In this document: positions 1 through 13,800 of the stretch, piece after piece
Position numbering within the stretch: position 1 is the stretch's first letter
Layout of the letters: each line of letters begins with the position of its first letter
DNA from: Macrocystis pyrifera
Lineage: Eukaryota; Sar; Phaeophyceae; Laminariales; Laminariaceae
Direction of reading: 5' to 3'
DNA: 64,000 nucleotides
Assembly: GCA_031763025.1 (NCBI GenBank)
Contig: JASSKH010000031.1
Coordinates: 310,001-374,000 of the forward strand
Translations under genes and position numbers: made by a program
Notes under the pieces: generated by a model
Databases searched by the model: none
Told to the model about the DNA's origin: nothing
The model's input: only the letters and a program-made list of their open reading frames with translations

Positions 1-1540
1 ACGGCCTGCGAGATGGAATCTCACGGACCGGACTTGGCCGACTGTCGGTGAGACTGGAATCTGGCAGGCTAGGTCAGGCTTCGGTCCAGAATTCAAATAT
101 ATTACGGGCCGGGCCGGGCGCGGTCGGCCCGGCGGTCGGCCCGGCCCGGCCTGGCCGTGCCCCACTCGTAAAAAAAAGCGGGGCTTCAAAAAATGAAATT
201 TGGACAAGTTTTTAGTTTTTCAGAAAAAACTATAATGTCACGAAACGTGACCTTTTTAGGCTTTTTTCGTTAGAACTGAAAGTCACGAATCGTGATTGTC
301 ATGGTTAAAAGTCACGAATCGTTACTTTGTTTCGATTCGTTAGGAACGGGTCTGATATTAAAATCAAACGGACCTGTTATATTGTCGTCGATATTGAAGT
401 ACCACCAGTCCATTTTGGATCAAAGGTTCATGATATGAGATGGGCAGGTACAGTAGCACGAGTCCTCAGTATATATACTACTGTAGACACGCAGATACGG
501 ACTTGGAGTCCAAGCGAAAGACTTCCGAGCAGCTGGGGGCATACTCGTCAATTATGTGACTCGTTCGTGACATAGAGATGGGTATGGTAACTTGGAGCCA
601 CGGTACGCGTGTAGGTATTAATGGCATATCTCGTAGGCAACTTGTACTCCGTCCCACCCGGGTTGATCTCGTGTACGGACCTGGGTGAACAGGGTACACT
701 AGATAGTCTGCGTCATATCACGAAAAGTAGCTGCTGTACCCGTGTTGTCTAATCAGCATACAAACGCAGTCGTTCGTAGGTCTTGCCCGCTGGCAGGCTA
801 TCCGGGGACCCCATAGTGTGTACGCTACCGAACACAACGTAAATTGTTACAAACACGTCAGCTGTAGGTACGACCGATTGAATCTCTCAAATTGAACTTT
901 GCAAGCGTTTTAAATGTCGTACGGTCTCTAGTTTCGGACACATGGCAAACAACCTAGGCAAGACTCCGATAAAACTCTCCTCCATTTTGCACAGGGGGCC
1001 GTCATCCGAAATTGACCTTTCGTGCAGTAGTACGAAGTATCAAGTAGGCACGATAATCACCACTAGATCACCAGGGGTTTCCGCATGCGTATGTTTGAAA
1101 AACACCAACTAACTGTGTGATGCCTCGTCGTGTCCACCTGTGGTAGGACACTCTGACTGTTGACTGTCTTGGTATCCCCGTAGCCTCCGCATGTCGTGAC
1201 CAGAACAGTTATGCGACACTGCAAGATGGTAATCCATGAGGTTATATTCCTACCTGTACAGAAGTGCACTCTCTGACTTCTGGGTGTTCGCTACCCCCCC
1301 TTTCCTTCTATAAAACATCGATCATGGTAGCCAGGTTCAACTCTCCTCGACAACACGGGAGATAAGGCTATACTCTAGTATCGATTCTTCAGGATGCGGG
1401 GGCCACAGCAGTGTTGCCAAACCACGGGAGGCGTGTTCGCTCTCCTCCACCTACAGTCGGCTCCGCGGAAGTGCGAGGTTCTCTCGTGGGGTTACAACCG
1501 CGACACTCCTAGCGGGAAAAGAGACATCCTAGCGACCACG
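1..1540. other. Intergenic sequence upstream of gene 1, no gene seen
   Basis: No convincing coding exon was found here. Only short unconserved ORFs occur. The first 160 bases hold a GC-rich stretch of CGGCCC repeats. Bases 237-325 hold three short palindromic motifs of the GTCACGAATCGTGAC type. An open frame runs upstream of the chosen start of gene 1 from 1394, but its first 49 residues look unlike the rest. A hydrophobic signal-like segment begins only at the ATG at 1541. Confidence 0.5.
237..325. repeat. Cluster of three GTCACGAAWCGTGAC palindromes
   Basis: Three near-identical inverted motifs lie at 237-251, 281-297 and 310-325. They read GTCACGAAACGTGAC, AGTCACGAATCGTGATT and GTCACGAATCGTTAC. 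The first is a full palindrome around AAA/AA and the third is decayed. They may be a relic of a small inverted-repeat element or a protein-binding cluster; nothing else identifies them. Confidence 0.5.
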
Positions 1541-1828
1541 ATGCTGTGCGTGCTGCTAGTCGCCACAGCGTTTGCTGTGAATGGTTTCACAAGCGCCGTC
1601 CAACTGGTCAACGTCCAAACCGAGCTGTGCGACGCTCAAGAATCGAAGCTCGCGGACAATCGTGCGCGTATGCACAACGTGACGAACTACGAAGAGGCGT
1701 TCGATGCGACGTCGTCCAGGGTCAACCTCGCCAACGACGCCTTTGCGTCCGCGAACTACACGTACAACAGACTTCAAACTGCATACACGTGGCCCGAAGC
1801 GTACGAACTGTCTGAGGATGAACGTCAG
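1541..1828 (+). CDS. Gene 1 exon 1, signal peptide and first ectodomain half
   Basis: The start is ATG at 1541, which opens a typical secretory leader (MLCVLLVATAFAVNGFTSA). Sequons at NVT and NYT follow. The donor CAG|GTTCGT at 1829 leaves phase 0. The frame stays open past the donor, but that continuation is shorter and less protein-like. An upstream in-frame ATG at 1394 is a weaker alternative start. Confidence 0.6.
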
Positions 1829-4800
1829 GTTCGTGTGGGTCAGGGAATATCAGGTATCTGGGTTACCAATGCAGACGACGCCCGGTACGGTAAGGACATA
1901 TCCTTAATTTTCCGAGGCTTATCATTTGAACAGCGCCTTTGTCTTCCCCTGACCTACAAACATTGAAACATCAAATAAATGAAGATGAACAACGCCATGG
2001 CCTAGGTATACAATATACTACAATATGTGGTGTGTATGTGTGTGTTCTTCACATTGAACCGTACTTTCTGAACGTCGACATCCAGCACAATCAGAGTCCG
2101 TGCCGATTCTTCAATCCTAGAGAAATACAAGTTTTGCGGTCACAAAACAACGCCACAGAGATGCTACATTGTTGCATATGCAGCGAAGAAAAAAAGAAAA
2201 CAAATCGAAAGAGATTAAGGAAAGAAAATGGATTAAAAATGTCGCGCCTCCCCGCAGGGGATGTGGGAGACACTTGAAAAGAAAGAGTGTAAACATGGTA
2301 ACGTATTAATGGGATTTCCAGGACATCGGGAAGTTTCTCAGTTCAGGAGCTGCGTCAGTCCAAATCAGTTAGACCGAAACGCTCTACTTCTCCTCTATCG
2401 TTCATTTGTAGCACCCGTCAGACGCCTGCTAACGTCACATGGGGGTGCTCGTTTCGTTTCTGACACGCCTTGCTTGTGCAGCTCTACGTCCCACCTGGAC
2501 AGGTCTTTTGATTCAAAACCGAAGTGAAATCCAGTAGATAATCCCGTGGCCTTTAGGCATCATATATAGGTACAAGTATGACGCATAACTTTGTTAAGCT
2601 CAAATAGTATTCGAGCCATGTCGGGTAGTTGTGTAGTTCAGGAGTCCCATTGGCCATATGCAGTCTAATTAGAAAATGTTACATCTAGTCAGGGTCGAAA
2701 TCATACTGTTCGTGCTTGCTGGCTCCTCGAACTTGTCCCAACGATCGCCCAGAAGGTCGAACTGTTGGCCTTTCGATCTGGCGACATTAGAGGACGCCGT
2801 ATGCCTCGTTAAATGTTGCGCCTGTACTCTGTCCTGATACTCCGTACTGTTCAATAATACACGTCGTGTCTGTGCTCCTTCGTCGTACATGGTACGGAAA
2901 ATACGTGTCCATTTCTCAGGATCTAGAACAGCAGGCGACTTCCGGAGGCGACCTCTGTGAGCCCATCTGCGTGGATGGAGCTGTGGGGATTATCGTCGGA
3001 ATATTTGGTGACCGTTGTAAGGAGGTGCCGTGCCCGGACGTGCGGTCAACCGAACTCCTGGTGCAGTACGACGCATCCCAGCAGGCGTTGGATTTGTTCG
3101 GCGTAGCCGTGACGGTCGACTCGAGTATGTACGAGGCGGACGTAGACACCGTGCTGAACCAGGCAACCAGTACTATTTCCGTCCTCGTGGAGAGGATCAA
3201 TTTCGCTTCGTCTTGTTACGTGCTCTACCTCGCCTTCTTGGTCATCTTTCCAGCGCCGTTCATCGTGTACAGGTAGGTGCTCACGCCTGCTATGTTCCGG
3301 TAACAAGCGTTGGCTGAACGTCTTCTGACTTAGTTTTTACTCTGCTCCTCAACTTAACAGTTTCCCATATCGTTGAATATCAATCGCGTTTTACATTTGC
3401 AATAATATTCAATATATGCCCACAACAGTCCATGTCCGTGTTTGTCGGGTGGCACTTTCAGTTTTATGGCGGTTAGGGGTCGCAAGGTATACGTACTGTG
3501 GAGATCCTCAAGTGAGCGACTATCAAGAAGATATGTGGTAAACCGTCACCATGGGATGCGTCTAATGTAGCTGTAAGTAGAACTTTGTCCCCGATGTTCG
3601 TAGTTACCGAAAGGTTTAGTTTAGTAGTTAGCGTTTATCGGGTGTAGGGGAAACGGAAAGCCTAACCGTGCGACGCCATGGCGGGCCGAGCGCTGCGGTA
3701 GAGGATTCACATTTTGAGCTAAACCGTTTCGTCACTGACGGAGGGTTTCACCTGACGATGCACCCATAATCGATGGATACACGATGCATATTTGAGCAAC
3801 TGTTTTGTGATTTTCCTTTTAATAACGCATGGGACAACGGTAGGTATCGGGCTTGACTTACGATATATTCTAAACGTCGGTTGTGTTATGGAGCGCAGAG
3901 GTTCTGATGGGAAGAGCCTCATATATTATCGGTACTACCCATGTTTCTCCTCCATAACATATTGTCTGAGGAAAGGGTTGATAATGAACCAACTACGATC
4001 GCAGACACAAGAAAAACCTTCAAGCGCCTGAGTGTTGAGATCTAGGTTTGCCTCGAGAACCCCACTTGCACCACAGACACCACGCTGTCTGATAGCTCGT
4101 CACCACCAGTCCAGCTCGAGCTGTGTAACCAGAGCGTCGCGTTACGAGTAGCCTTCCAAGTCCCTCGTGGTTAAAATAACCGTCGTGGTGAGACGTCGGG
4201 ACGATAGGATCCATGAGACAACCAGAAGACAGTCGGCATCAGAAACCTTATTGAGGTAGAACAGTCATGCTGAAAACATCTGAATGCTGTGTGCCCACCA
4301 TACGCGTGGAAATGTACAATGTGTATCTTGTTTTATCCTCGGCGACCAGTAGATATTCCATACAGTGCCGTCAAATCTGCCGACGACAAGACGAAAACAC
4401 GTGTGTGTGTATTGTAGTACTACCCTCCCCGATAACCCCCTCCCCCCGCCCCATCCCCTACTCTTCAAATACTTTATCCAACCTTCCACCCACGAGGGCA
4501 GGGCTAACTGGAAGCACACCTTCTACAATATCCTAGCCAACGTGAACAAGCCTATGTGGATCGTCATCGTCGTGGTGGTGTGGTACGCCCAGGGAGCATT
4601 CAGGTCTATCCTCGACTCCAGCCTGTACAGGGTGACTTGGGCCAATTTTGTTCAGGACCCGTGTTGGGCGGATGCCTCGTTCCTGGTTGAAACGGCGAGC
4701 ACTATCAGCCAAGCGTGTGTCAATATAACGTCGGCACGCAACCTGTTCAGCCAGGCCAGCAACAACTACCGCTACTACGAAGCAGGCGAGAGAAATCTTG

Positions 4801-7800
4801 GTATCGATCCTTTCACGGGAAACGAGATCCACGAACACACGTATAAGTGTACTACGTTAAAGGAAAATGTGTTCGTAGTCGCCCGCTGGTTGACAAAGTC
4901 AATGGTGGTTCGGTTTCATGGGGCTCAGCAAGCCTGAGTCACCTTTCGTGAGGAAACGTCGTGACCTGCCTTGCATACATCGATCACCTGGTAGGGCGTA
5001 TCGTCGAAACCAACAAATATGCACTGCCTGTAGTCAGACTTACAGCACAACGACACCACCGAAAACACCAGCAACAGCAATTGCTACCGCTATTACCACA
5101 AGATAGCAATTTACACTAACACCTGAAACTGTCTTTACAGTAGTATTACTCTACTACATACATTAAGATGAGGGTAGAGACGCAGGGAACGTTTTGGTCG
5201 GGACGGATACGTAATTTTATTGATATTGCTGCACTCAATCAGAGCCGAAGAAGTAAGCAGGCAGATAAACCCATCTTACCGCCAAATACGCAATTTTTAC
5301 CCTTACCATTCCGACAACTGAACAACACCATACGCCGTTAACCCGTTGAGGACCACTCTCCCGCTGTGGAGACAAGATACTTGGACATGTTGCCAGGTGT
5401 ATGTTTCAGGGGCAGTGCCGTACTACACGAGTTAACATCACAAGCCCATTATCCCCCCCCCTTCATGTCCTTCACTGCTCCCCTCCGCGCGATATGTTTT
5501 TTTGTCTGAAACGGCTTGCTGACCTATCATTGACAAACAATGACACCACAGTGGAGAACACTTGGGAGGCTGCTGGTCCAAGGCGAGGCCCGTTCTACGC
5601 CGATCCAGGTACGGAGATGAAACTTTCCACACTTGGCGCGTGCTGCGATGGAGATGGAGGTTTTCTACCAAACATCTCTGATCGGCAGGGCTCCTTAACA
5701 CAGATGCTACCCAGCATGTTTAAATGGAAAGCGTTGATAGATTAGCATTCGCTACAGTGCTTACTCAGCCCGTCGGATTGCGTATCATGTTTATCGTACC
5801 CAATTTCTCAAGCTAAGAGGTCTAAATAAATGTCCCTGGTAGGTGCATACCGTTGCTCGCGACTTCAAAAATGACAATGTTAGTGTAAACCACGAGCCGA
5901 GAGTGAATGTTTCCACGATCGCGGCTGCCTGGGTATGGCCAATGACCGCAAGGTTGCGAACGAAGATATGGTATACATTGCCCTGGCTTCGTGACCAGCG
6001 CTATATTTCAGGGATGTCAGCTACTAATACAGTAGTGTGATAGCTTTATCGTTACCTTCACCACCACCATCAATATGACATGGCTGATTATACGTGCTTC
6101 GATGTACTACAATACAAGTATGGATGTCTTTCACACACCTACAGTACTCTCCCCGCCTCGTGCTGGATAAAACGCCCCCCCCCCGCAACGACTACGCCTA
6201 TCAGATGACGTTTTAGCCGACGACTTTCCTGGAAACTGCTCCGCCTCCACGCTTCTACAAGAAATACAGCCGAGCGACGGAAAGGTAGACTGGTTCCCGC
6301 TTCTATTCTATAGCGGTGCCGCCGCTGCTCTCCTCCTTCAGTTCATGCTGGCCAACTGGTTCATCTCTTGGTTCACCCTGCTGAGGCCCCTCACTGTCTG
6401 CCGAGGCCGAATCATGCTACCGTAAGTGTACTGCCCATGTATGCTGCCGATGTGTGCTGCCGATATATGCTGCAATAGATGCGACGGCGAAGAGATTAAG
6501 ACAAGTTTGGTTGTTGTTCGATTGCTCCTATGATACTACAGCTGGTGGGGGTGTATATGGTAGGACATGCTGCGCTTGTAGGGGTAGGGGGAGAAACGTT
6601 GAGAATGACGCGAGGCATATTTCTTGCTGACGTTCGTAGAATTGCTTCAATGTTTCCTTCTCGAAGGTGTTATCGTCTTACGAAACCCATGCCCCTCCGA
6701 AACCCTCCCCCCAGATATTCACCGAGATCTGCAGTTGCGGGCTACGATAGGCTTTAGGGATGGCACCGAATGTGTTCGGAGTGCTCACGTACTTACTTGG
6801 TGTATGGATTCATGTGTAACGGTATTTGGGAGCTCCACACAAGAAATATGCGTGTTTCTGTGAGGAACGGTCAGCGGGTTGGGACGTATCTTATCCGCCT
6901 TCTTCCACTTCTTCTTCTTGTTCTACTTCTTCTTGTTGTGTGTGTACTTCATGTTCTCCCCTTTCTTCCTTGTCTTGTGTATTCTAAGCGATACTATATA
7001 TATATACCCTGGAGGGGCTTCTATGAACTGACTCAGGCTTGGCCTATCATATCAGTGAGTGCATCGAACACGCTAGCGAACTGTTCCAATGGGACGCGCT
7101 CGCTGATTGGGGCCTGCTGGGAGATATATATGTTTCGGCTCTGAGTGGAAGCGAGATGGCCACAATCGGCACAGGTGAGATCCGATGCAAAAGGTGCGAG
7201 CGGACTGGTCACACCCTACCGCAGTGTAGGGCGGTGGTGCAACGCATGGACGCTCCGGCCCCACCTCTCCATACCTACTTCGACGCTGGAATGCTGCCTC
7301 CTGGCTACCACTACATCGATTACAGTCGTGTCCTCACCAGTGCCGAGCTGGCATCCCTGCAGGGTTCTACACTATTTGACCTTGTCGTGGGCATGCCGTG
7401 GCATTGCCATGGTACCGACCATGGCATACCATGGCATCACCACGGCATCCCATGGCGTGGCATAGGATTCCATGGTACGCCGTGGGGGTTGCCGTGGCAT
7501 GCCATGAGTAGTACCATGGCAACCCCCGCGGCTACCGCCACGGCCCTTCATGGCAACCCCACGGCATGTCATGGCAACCCCCGCAGCACCCCAATGCCCA
7601 CGGCACCTAGGTTAGGGTTGGGGTTAGGGTTAGGGTTAGGGTTAGGGTTAGGGTTAGGGTTAGGGTCCCATGGCATGCCGTGGAGGTCCGTGGAGGGTTC
7701 CGTGGTATGCCGTCGAAGATGCCGTGGAAGATTTTGCCGCAGGTGGTGCCACGGCATGCCACGGCATGTCGCGAAAAAAGGCAATAATGTACATACCAGA

Positions 7801-10800
7801 GACTCGACCAGGAGCAGCAACGGCAGCAGTTCCTCCAGCGCGTGCAGCAACAACAGCAGCAACACCAGCGGCAACAGCAGGAGCAGCAGTGGCTCGAGCA
7901 ACAGTTTCAACAACAGCAGCAATACAAGCAGCTGCTCGAGAGGCAACGGCAGCAGTTCCTCCAGCCCGTGCGGCAGCAGCAGCAGCAACAGCAACACCAG
8001 CAGCAACAGGAGGAGCAGCAGTGGCTCGAAAAACAGTTTCAACAACAACAGCAATACAAGAAGCAGCTCGAGAAGCAATGGCAGCAACTCGAGCAGCGGA
8101 GGCTCGACCAGGAGCAGCAACGGCAGCAGTTCCTCCAGCGCGTGCAGCAGCAGCGGCAGCCTTTTGGGGCGACTGCTGTGGCCGCGGGAGGTGCGAACGG
8201 GCAGTTTGCATGCCAGTATATTTCTGCTTCTTTTACTCCTCCTGCGGATAGCCGGGCAGATAGTTTTTCGAAGAGTACGTGTGGAAATGAGAGCGAGGGA
8301 GAGAGAGAGAGAGGGGGGGAGGAGGTCGGTGAGAGGCTGGAGTACAACACGCGGGCGATGCAGGGGCAGTTGCCCGGTGAAACAGAGCGGAATACTCTTC
8401 CAAGCCGGCCGACTATCGCGGCGGGAGGGATTTCCCCGAACTCGAGAAAACATGTGCCCAATGGTACACACGGCGAGGACGTAATTGAGTACAACACGCG
8501 GGCGATGCACAGGCAGTTGCCCGGTGAGACTGAGCTGAATGCTCCTCCAACCTTGCCGATCATCGACGACGCGGGAGGGACTTCCCCGCGCGCGAGAGAG
8601 AGCGTACCTGAGGGTACACGTAAGCAAGGACACCTGCTTGGCCGGCAGGAGCCGTCGTCTACGAAAATAGGCGAGACGTCACCAGGGGTTGTAAGCGACA
8701 CGCATCGGAGCAAGTACGGCATCGCTGTTGTGCTTGCACCCGAGGAGGAGCCGTCCGACGAACCCGGGACAGAAAACAGCGTGGAGGAAATGAGGATCCC
8801 CGAGGTGACGGAGGGGTGTCCGGAGCCGAGGACGGCCACCGTGAGGCGGAGAGCAAGGCGGGAGAGGGGCAATGGAGGGAGAGCCCGCATGGCTGATCGA
8901 GGGTGGCAGAGCAGGCTGCGTCGGAGGACGAGAACGAAGCGGACACGAGTTGAAGAGAAGATGAAGGAGACCGAGAGTTGGAAGCTGGGAGCTTGATGGA
9001 AATTACAGGTTGTATTTTAGTTTTCCATGTTTGTTCGGTTTGATTGGATGATTTGGTTTTACTGTACCGCACGCGTATTGTTTTTGGGCCGACTTTTTGA
9101 GATATGATGGATTTGTTTTTTTTCTTCAGCGGTATGTTTTTGATTACTGCTGTATCTTGCCCTCCCCTTGACGCCAACCCCCCCCCCCTTGCGCGTTGTT
9201 GAGGTTGACCTATTTATCAGTGAATCAGCGTTTGGTAGGGTATGCGATGAGCGTCAGAGGCAGCTTTGCGGTAGCCTACTGCCGTGCCCGGACGAGTGTA
9301 GCTATATTACTGCTGTGCTGTTTCTTTGCGTTGATATTTTGAGCAGGACATGAGTGACGAGGAGATTTGTTTTTGGTCGTGTGATTGATCCCTATTTGAT
9401 GATCATCGAAATTAGGATATTTAGCACTAAACCAAGTCATTTGTGGTAAAATACGAGTACATCTAAATTACGGGTATTTCTATTCAAGTGATTTACGTGT
9501 AGATTAAAGGTTGATGACATGATAGTTGATAGCTGAGTGCGTCATTTCTGGAATTCTGTTTTTTTTTTGTAGTGATACTGGTACGTACATGTACGGCCGC
9601 AGCAAGAGGCGGCAGTGCGGAGTGTTTTGTGCGTATGTGATCGATAACAATCTGGCGTACTCCGTCCCGGCATTGTAGCGATGCGAGGGCCTACAGTCAT
9701 GATAGAAGAGTGGTCATGCATGACATCGAGTACCGAATCTCCTTCCGCTCCACTGTTTGCATGACCAAGTACGGGCACAAGGGGGACCATACAGTGTTAC
9801 ACTATACCCGTACTGGGTTTCTCAAGTTTATGGATTTCCTGCATGGCCAAGTACGGGCACAAGGGGAACCATACAGTGTTACACTGTACCCGTACTGGGT
9901 TTCTCAAGTTTATTGATTTCCTGAGTTGAGGAATCGATCGTGATTCATGAGTGTTGCTTTTTATCCCCTTCCGTTGGGGCTGGAAGACTGCTGTAGCAGG
10001 AAAGCTGAAATATTTGGAACTACTATGGTACAACATTATTATACTGAATACGTATCTACGTACGTAATGCGGAATTGAAATCTGTAGTATACGAAGTCGA
10101 CCGCACTAAACTGGGGCGTTATTTCAGGGACGAAAGTCTAGGTTTTCGTTGCCATTTGACTGGATTTAGTGTGTCCCCTGTAGAGAGCCTATATGTAAGC
10201 GGAAAGCGCGAAAGCGTGAGTTGGCTACATTCGATGAAAATCGACGAGCAGTGGGAATGCTGAACCCTATGCGCGATAAAAACTAAAGGCACGTACCGGG
10301 GGGAGAAGGGACGACACCTGTGACCACGGCTTGTCCAGAAGATCGTCGAGGGTAAAACCTCCTACGAGTGGGCTGGAAAGTAAAAGTGATGATTAAAAAA
10401 AAAAAAAAAAAAAAATAATATATCGGATTGGTGTTTCATTGAGATGGAGAGCCTAAACATGCAGTACTATATAAATGATGCAATGATTCGATTGATTGTT
10501 TTCTGAGATTTTGAGGAGTTAGTTGCTTTGTGGGCTTTTCCGGGCTTGGCGGGCTTGATCTTTCTGTACAGTCGAGATTTGAGGAGTTGATTTCTGTTTT
10601 TGTCCGATATATTTATTTTTCGGGTTTTGAGCAGCTGTTCTTGTGGTACTATTTTCTGAGAGATGAAGATCAAGTTTCTTTCTTTGTGAGATTTGAGACT
10701 TTGATATTTGTGTTTGTGATATTCTGATTTGAGGCATTGGTGGGCAGAACATTCTCGGAAGAATGAGAGAACGTGAGTTTTGTACGTACGTAAGAAGTTC

Positions 10801-13800
10801 AAGCCAATCAGATGACTGCGGTGATTCATGGTAGCATGAATCGTAGCCCTTGGTAAACACACCTTGTCTGGTACGTAGCCGCAACCTACACGTATCAGCG
10901 CAGTGATGCGGAGGCAGAGCTACAGGTCCAAGGTGTGAGACTAGTTTGAGTTGATCGTTCGATCTGATCTGTTTGAACGCTGAGCAGGCAGGGTTTTCGC
11001 CAGCCAGACACTTTTTTTTATTTTATTTTCTTGATCGAGGGACCTTCCTTGGAGAGACTCGTTCGTGGTGTCTTGTGAGTGTACAAGAGGTGCTAGCTGG
11101 GAGTGTGGACGGAAGACCTTGGGGACTATGTCGGAGGGCATGGCAAGCGTGGCCGGACAAGCCAGCACAGGAACGAATCGGCAAGATCGGTACCTCTGGT
11201 ATGTCGTAGCACAGTGAGACGTTACAGGGGATGTGTACTGCTGTAGCACAGCAGTGTGACGTTACCCAGGATGTTGCGCCCTCGGTGGTATCATTATGTT
11301 CGCAAATTGCAAACGCATGCGTACAGCAGCGATGGGCCGGTAGTGTGTGCTTGCGGGAATATTATACCAGACGCATCCCCTCGTACTTTTGCTTGGTACC
11401 AAACTCGAGGAAAGGCACGATTATTGATAGTAAATATGAAGGGTTCAGCAGAAGTGCGGATACAGCAGCAGGGTTTGTGCAGCAGCGGTCGTACGTTCTT
11501 TCAAGTGCTCGTACTTTTATTAATAATATTAATGCGAAATATCATACCTCATGCGAGACTTTTATCGGTGGTACCAAACTCGAGAAAAGGTTATGTGAGT
11601 ATAACTGGTACAGCCATGCGTATACAGCAGTCTTCGTGTAGCAGTGGTTGTATGTACGATATGTCAAATGCTCGTACCGGGGTATACTACCAATGTATGG
11701 AATAGCGGTTTCCCGAAACTAGGGCCTGTGCAGTATTCTGGTAGAGCGTACTCTGAGCTATTGGTGCTCTGATTGTTTCTTGGTGGTACGAGATTATCAG
11801 AGCATACAGGCTGTGTAGCTGGTAGCGGTGGTAACTGGTGTTTTATTGTCCTTCGCTACAATAATACGTGGATTGGGGTCTAACTGGTACCGGTTGCTGC
11901 ACTGTAGCTTAACCACCTATGGTGGTACAAGTTGCTGGTCGCGAACCGGGGGGGTCGCGTCGGCTTCCTCGTGCATATTACGTTAGCCGTTAATCCGGGA
12001 GATGTTCCACGAGCGGGTTCGTGACCTCCGTGGGTACACTGCGTATCGCTGCCGAAGCGGATTTCGTCGGTTCTCGTTTCTTCGTCTGCGTAGCATCCGT
12101 CCACAGGGGGGTCGGGGGTGCTGTCGCAGGGTGTGCGCCTGCTTCAGCGAAACAGGTTGCATCTTGTTGACTTCCTCGTCCATGTTTCGTGTGCGGTTCA
12201 TTCGGGGGAGCGTGTGCCACACGTTGGACCATGTGCTATTGTAGTGCGCGCGTCTGTTTCAGCGAAGCAGGTGTCGCAACTCCTTGACTCCAGTGTCCGT
12301 GTCTCGGGTGCCGTTCATCCGGGGAAGCATGTGCCACAAGTTGGACTGTGTGCTGTTGCAGCATGTACGTCTGCTTCAGCACTACAGGTGTCGTGCATAT
12401 CACCAGTCGACAGGGGGACGGTGTGCTGTCGCAGTGTGTGCGCCTGCTCCAGCGAAGCAGGTGTCGTATCTTATTTATTTCCTTGTCCATGTTTCGTGGT
12501 GCTATTGCAGTGCGTACGTCTGTTTCAGCGAAGCAGGTGTCACTCTTTGGCTCCCCGTCCATGTTTCGTGTGCCGTTCATCTGGGGAAGCATGTGTCACA
12601 AGTTGGACAGTGTGATGATGCAGCATGTGCATTTGCTCCAGCGCTAGGCGCCCATGTTTCGTGTGCGTTTGTCGTTCATCCGGGGAAGCGTGTGCCACAA
12701 GGTGGACCGTGTGCTATTGCAGTGCGTACGTCTGTTTCAGCGAAGCAGGTGTCACTCTTTGGCTCCCCGTCCGTGTTTCGTGTGCCGTTTATCCGGGGGA
12801 GCGTGTGCCACAAGTTGGACCGTGTGCTATTGCAGTGCGTACGTCTGTTTCAGCGAAGCAGGTGTCACTCTTTGGCTCCCCGTCCGTGTTTCGTGCGCCG
12901 TTCATCCGGGAATCCGGGGGAGCGTGTGCCACAAGTTGGACCGTGTGCTATTGCAGCGCGTACGTCTGTTCCAGCGAAGCAGGTGTCACTCTTTGGCTCC
13001 CCGTCCGTGTTTCGTGTGCCGTTCATCCGTGGAAGCATGTGTCACAAGTTGGACAGTGTGCTGATGCAGCATGTGCGTCTGCTCCTGCGCTACGCGTCCA
13101 TGTTTCGTGTGCGTTTGTCGTTCATCCGGGGGGGAACGTGTGCCACAAGTTGGACCGTGGGCTATGGTAGTGCGTACGTCTGTTTCAGCGAAGCAGGTGT
13201 CGCAACTCTTTGGCTCCCCCGTCCGTGTTTCGCGTGCCGTTCATCCGGGGAAGTATGTGGCACAAGTTGGACTGTGTGCTGTTGCAGAATGAGCATCTGC
13301 TCCAGCGCTACAGGTGTCGCGACTCGTCGGCTTCCTCGTGCATGTTTCGTTAGCTGTTCATCCGGGGGAAGGTTTTTTGCGATATGTTTGGTGACCTCCG
13401 CGGGCACACCGCGTATCGCCGCCAAAGCGAATTGCGTCGGTTCTCGTTTCTTCGTCTGCGTACCACCCGTCTACAGGGGGAACGGTGTGCTGTCGCAGCG
13501 TGTGCGCCTGCTTCAGCGATGCAGGCGTCGCGTTTGTTGGCGCCCTCGTCCGTGTTTCATGTGGCGTTCATTCGCGGAAGCGTTTGCCACAGGTTGGACC
13601 GGGTGCTGTTGCAGTGTGTGGGTGTGCTTCAGCGCTGCATGTCAGATATTTGCAGATGCCGCACTTCGTCGGCTTCCTCGTGCATGTTTTGTTTGCCGTT
13701 CGTCCGGGGAAGCATGTGATACACGTTGGACTGTGTGCCGTTGCAGTGTGTGCAGTGTGTGCATCTGGTTCAGCGCCGCGCAGGCGTCGCAACTAGTCGG

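Larger units (their letters stand above)
7156..8996 (+). pseudogene. Gag-like ORF with CCHC zinc knuckle and Gln-rich coiled coil, frame-broken
   Basis: The first part (ATG 7156) encodes a CX2CX4HX4C zinc knuckle (CKRCERTGHTLPQC), the hallmark of Gag nucleocapsid. About 75 residues later the frame enters CATGGC and TTAGGG simple repeats. A different frame (ORF from 7842 to 8996) then encodes a Gln-rich coiled-coil repeat with the recurrent unit QEQQRQQFLQRVQQQ, and a hydrophilic tail. The likely history is one Gag-like protein broken by simple-repeat expansion between 7385 and 7790. The shift between frames is visible; the common origin is inferred. The Gln-rich part could also be a separate small ORF. 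Confidence 0.5.

Noticed and set aside
7612-7665. Chromosome end at the TTAGGG array
   Set aside because: The array is short, internal to a retroelement and flanked by long non-telomeric sequence on both sides.
7569-8633. 354-codon minus-strand ORF rich in Leu and Asn-Pro
   Set aside because: It is the complement of CAG and TTAGGG simple repeats; its composition is explained by the repeats.
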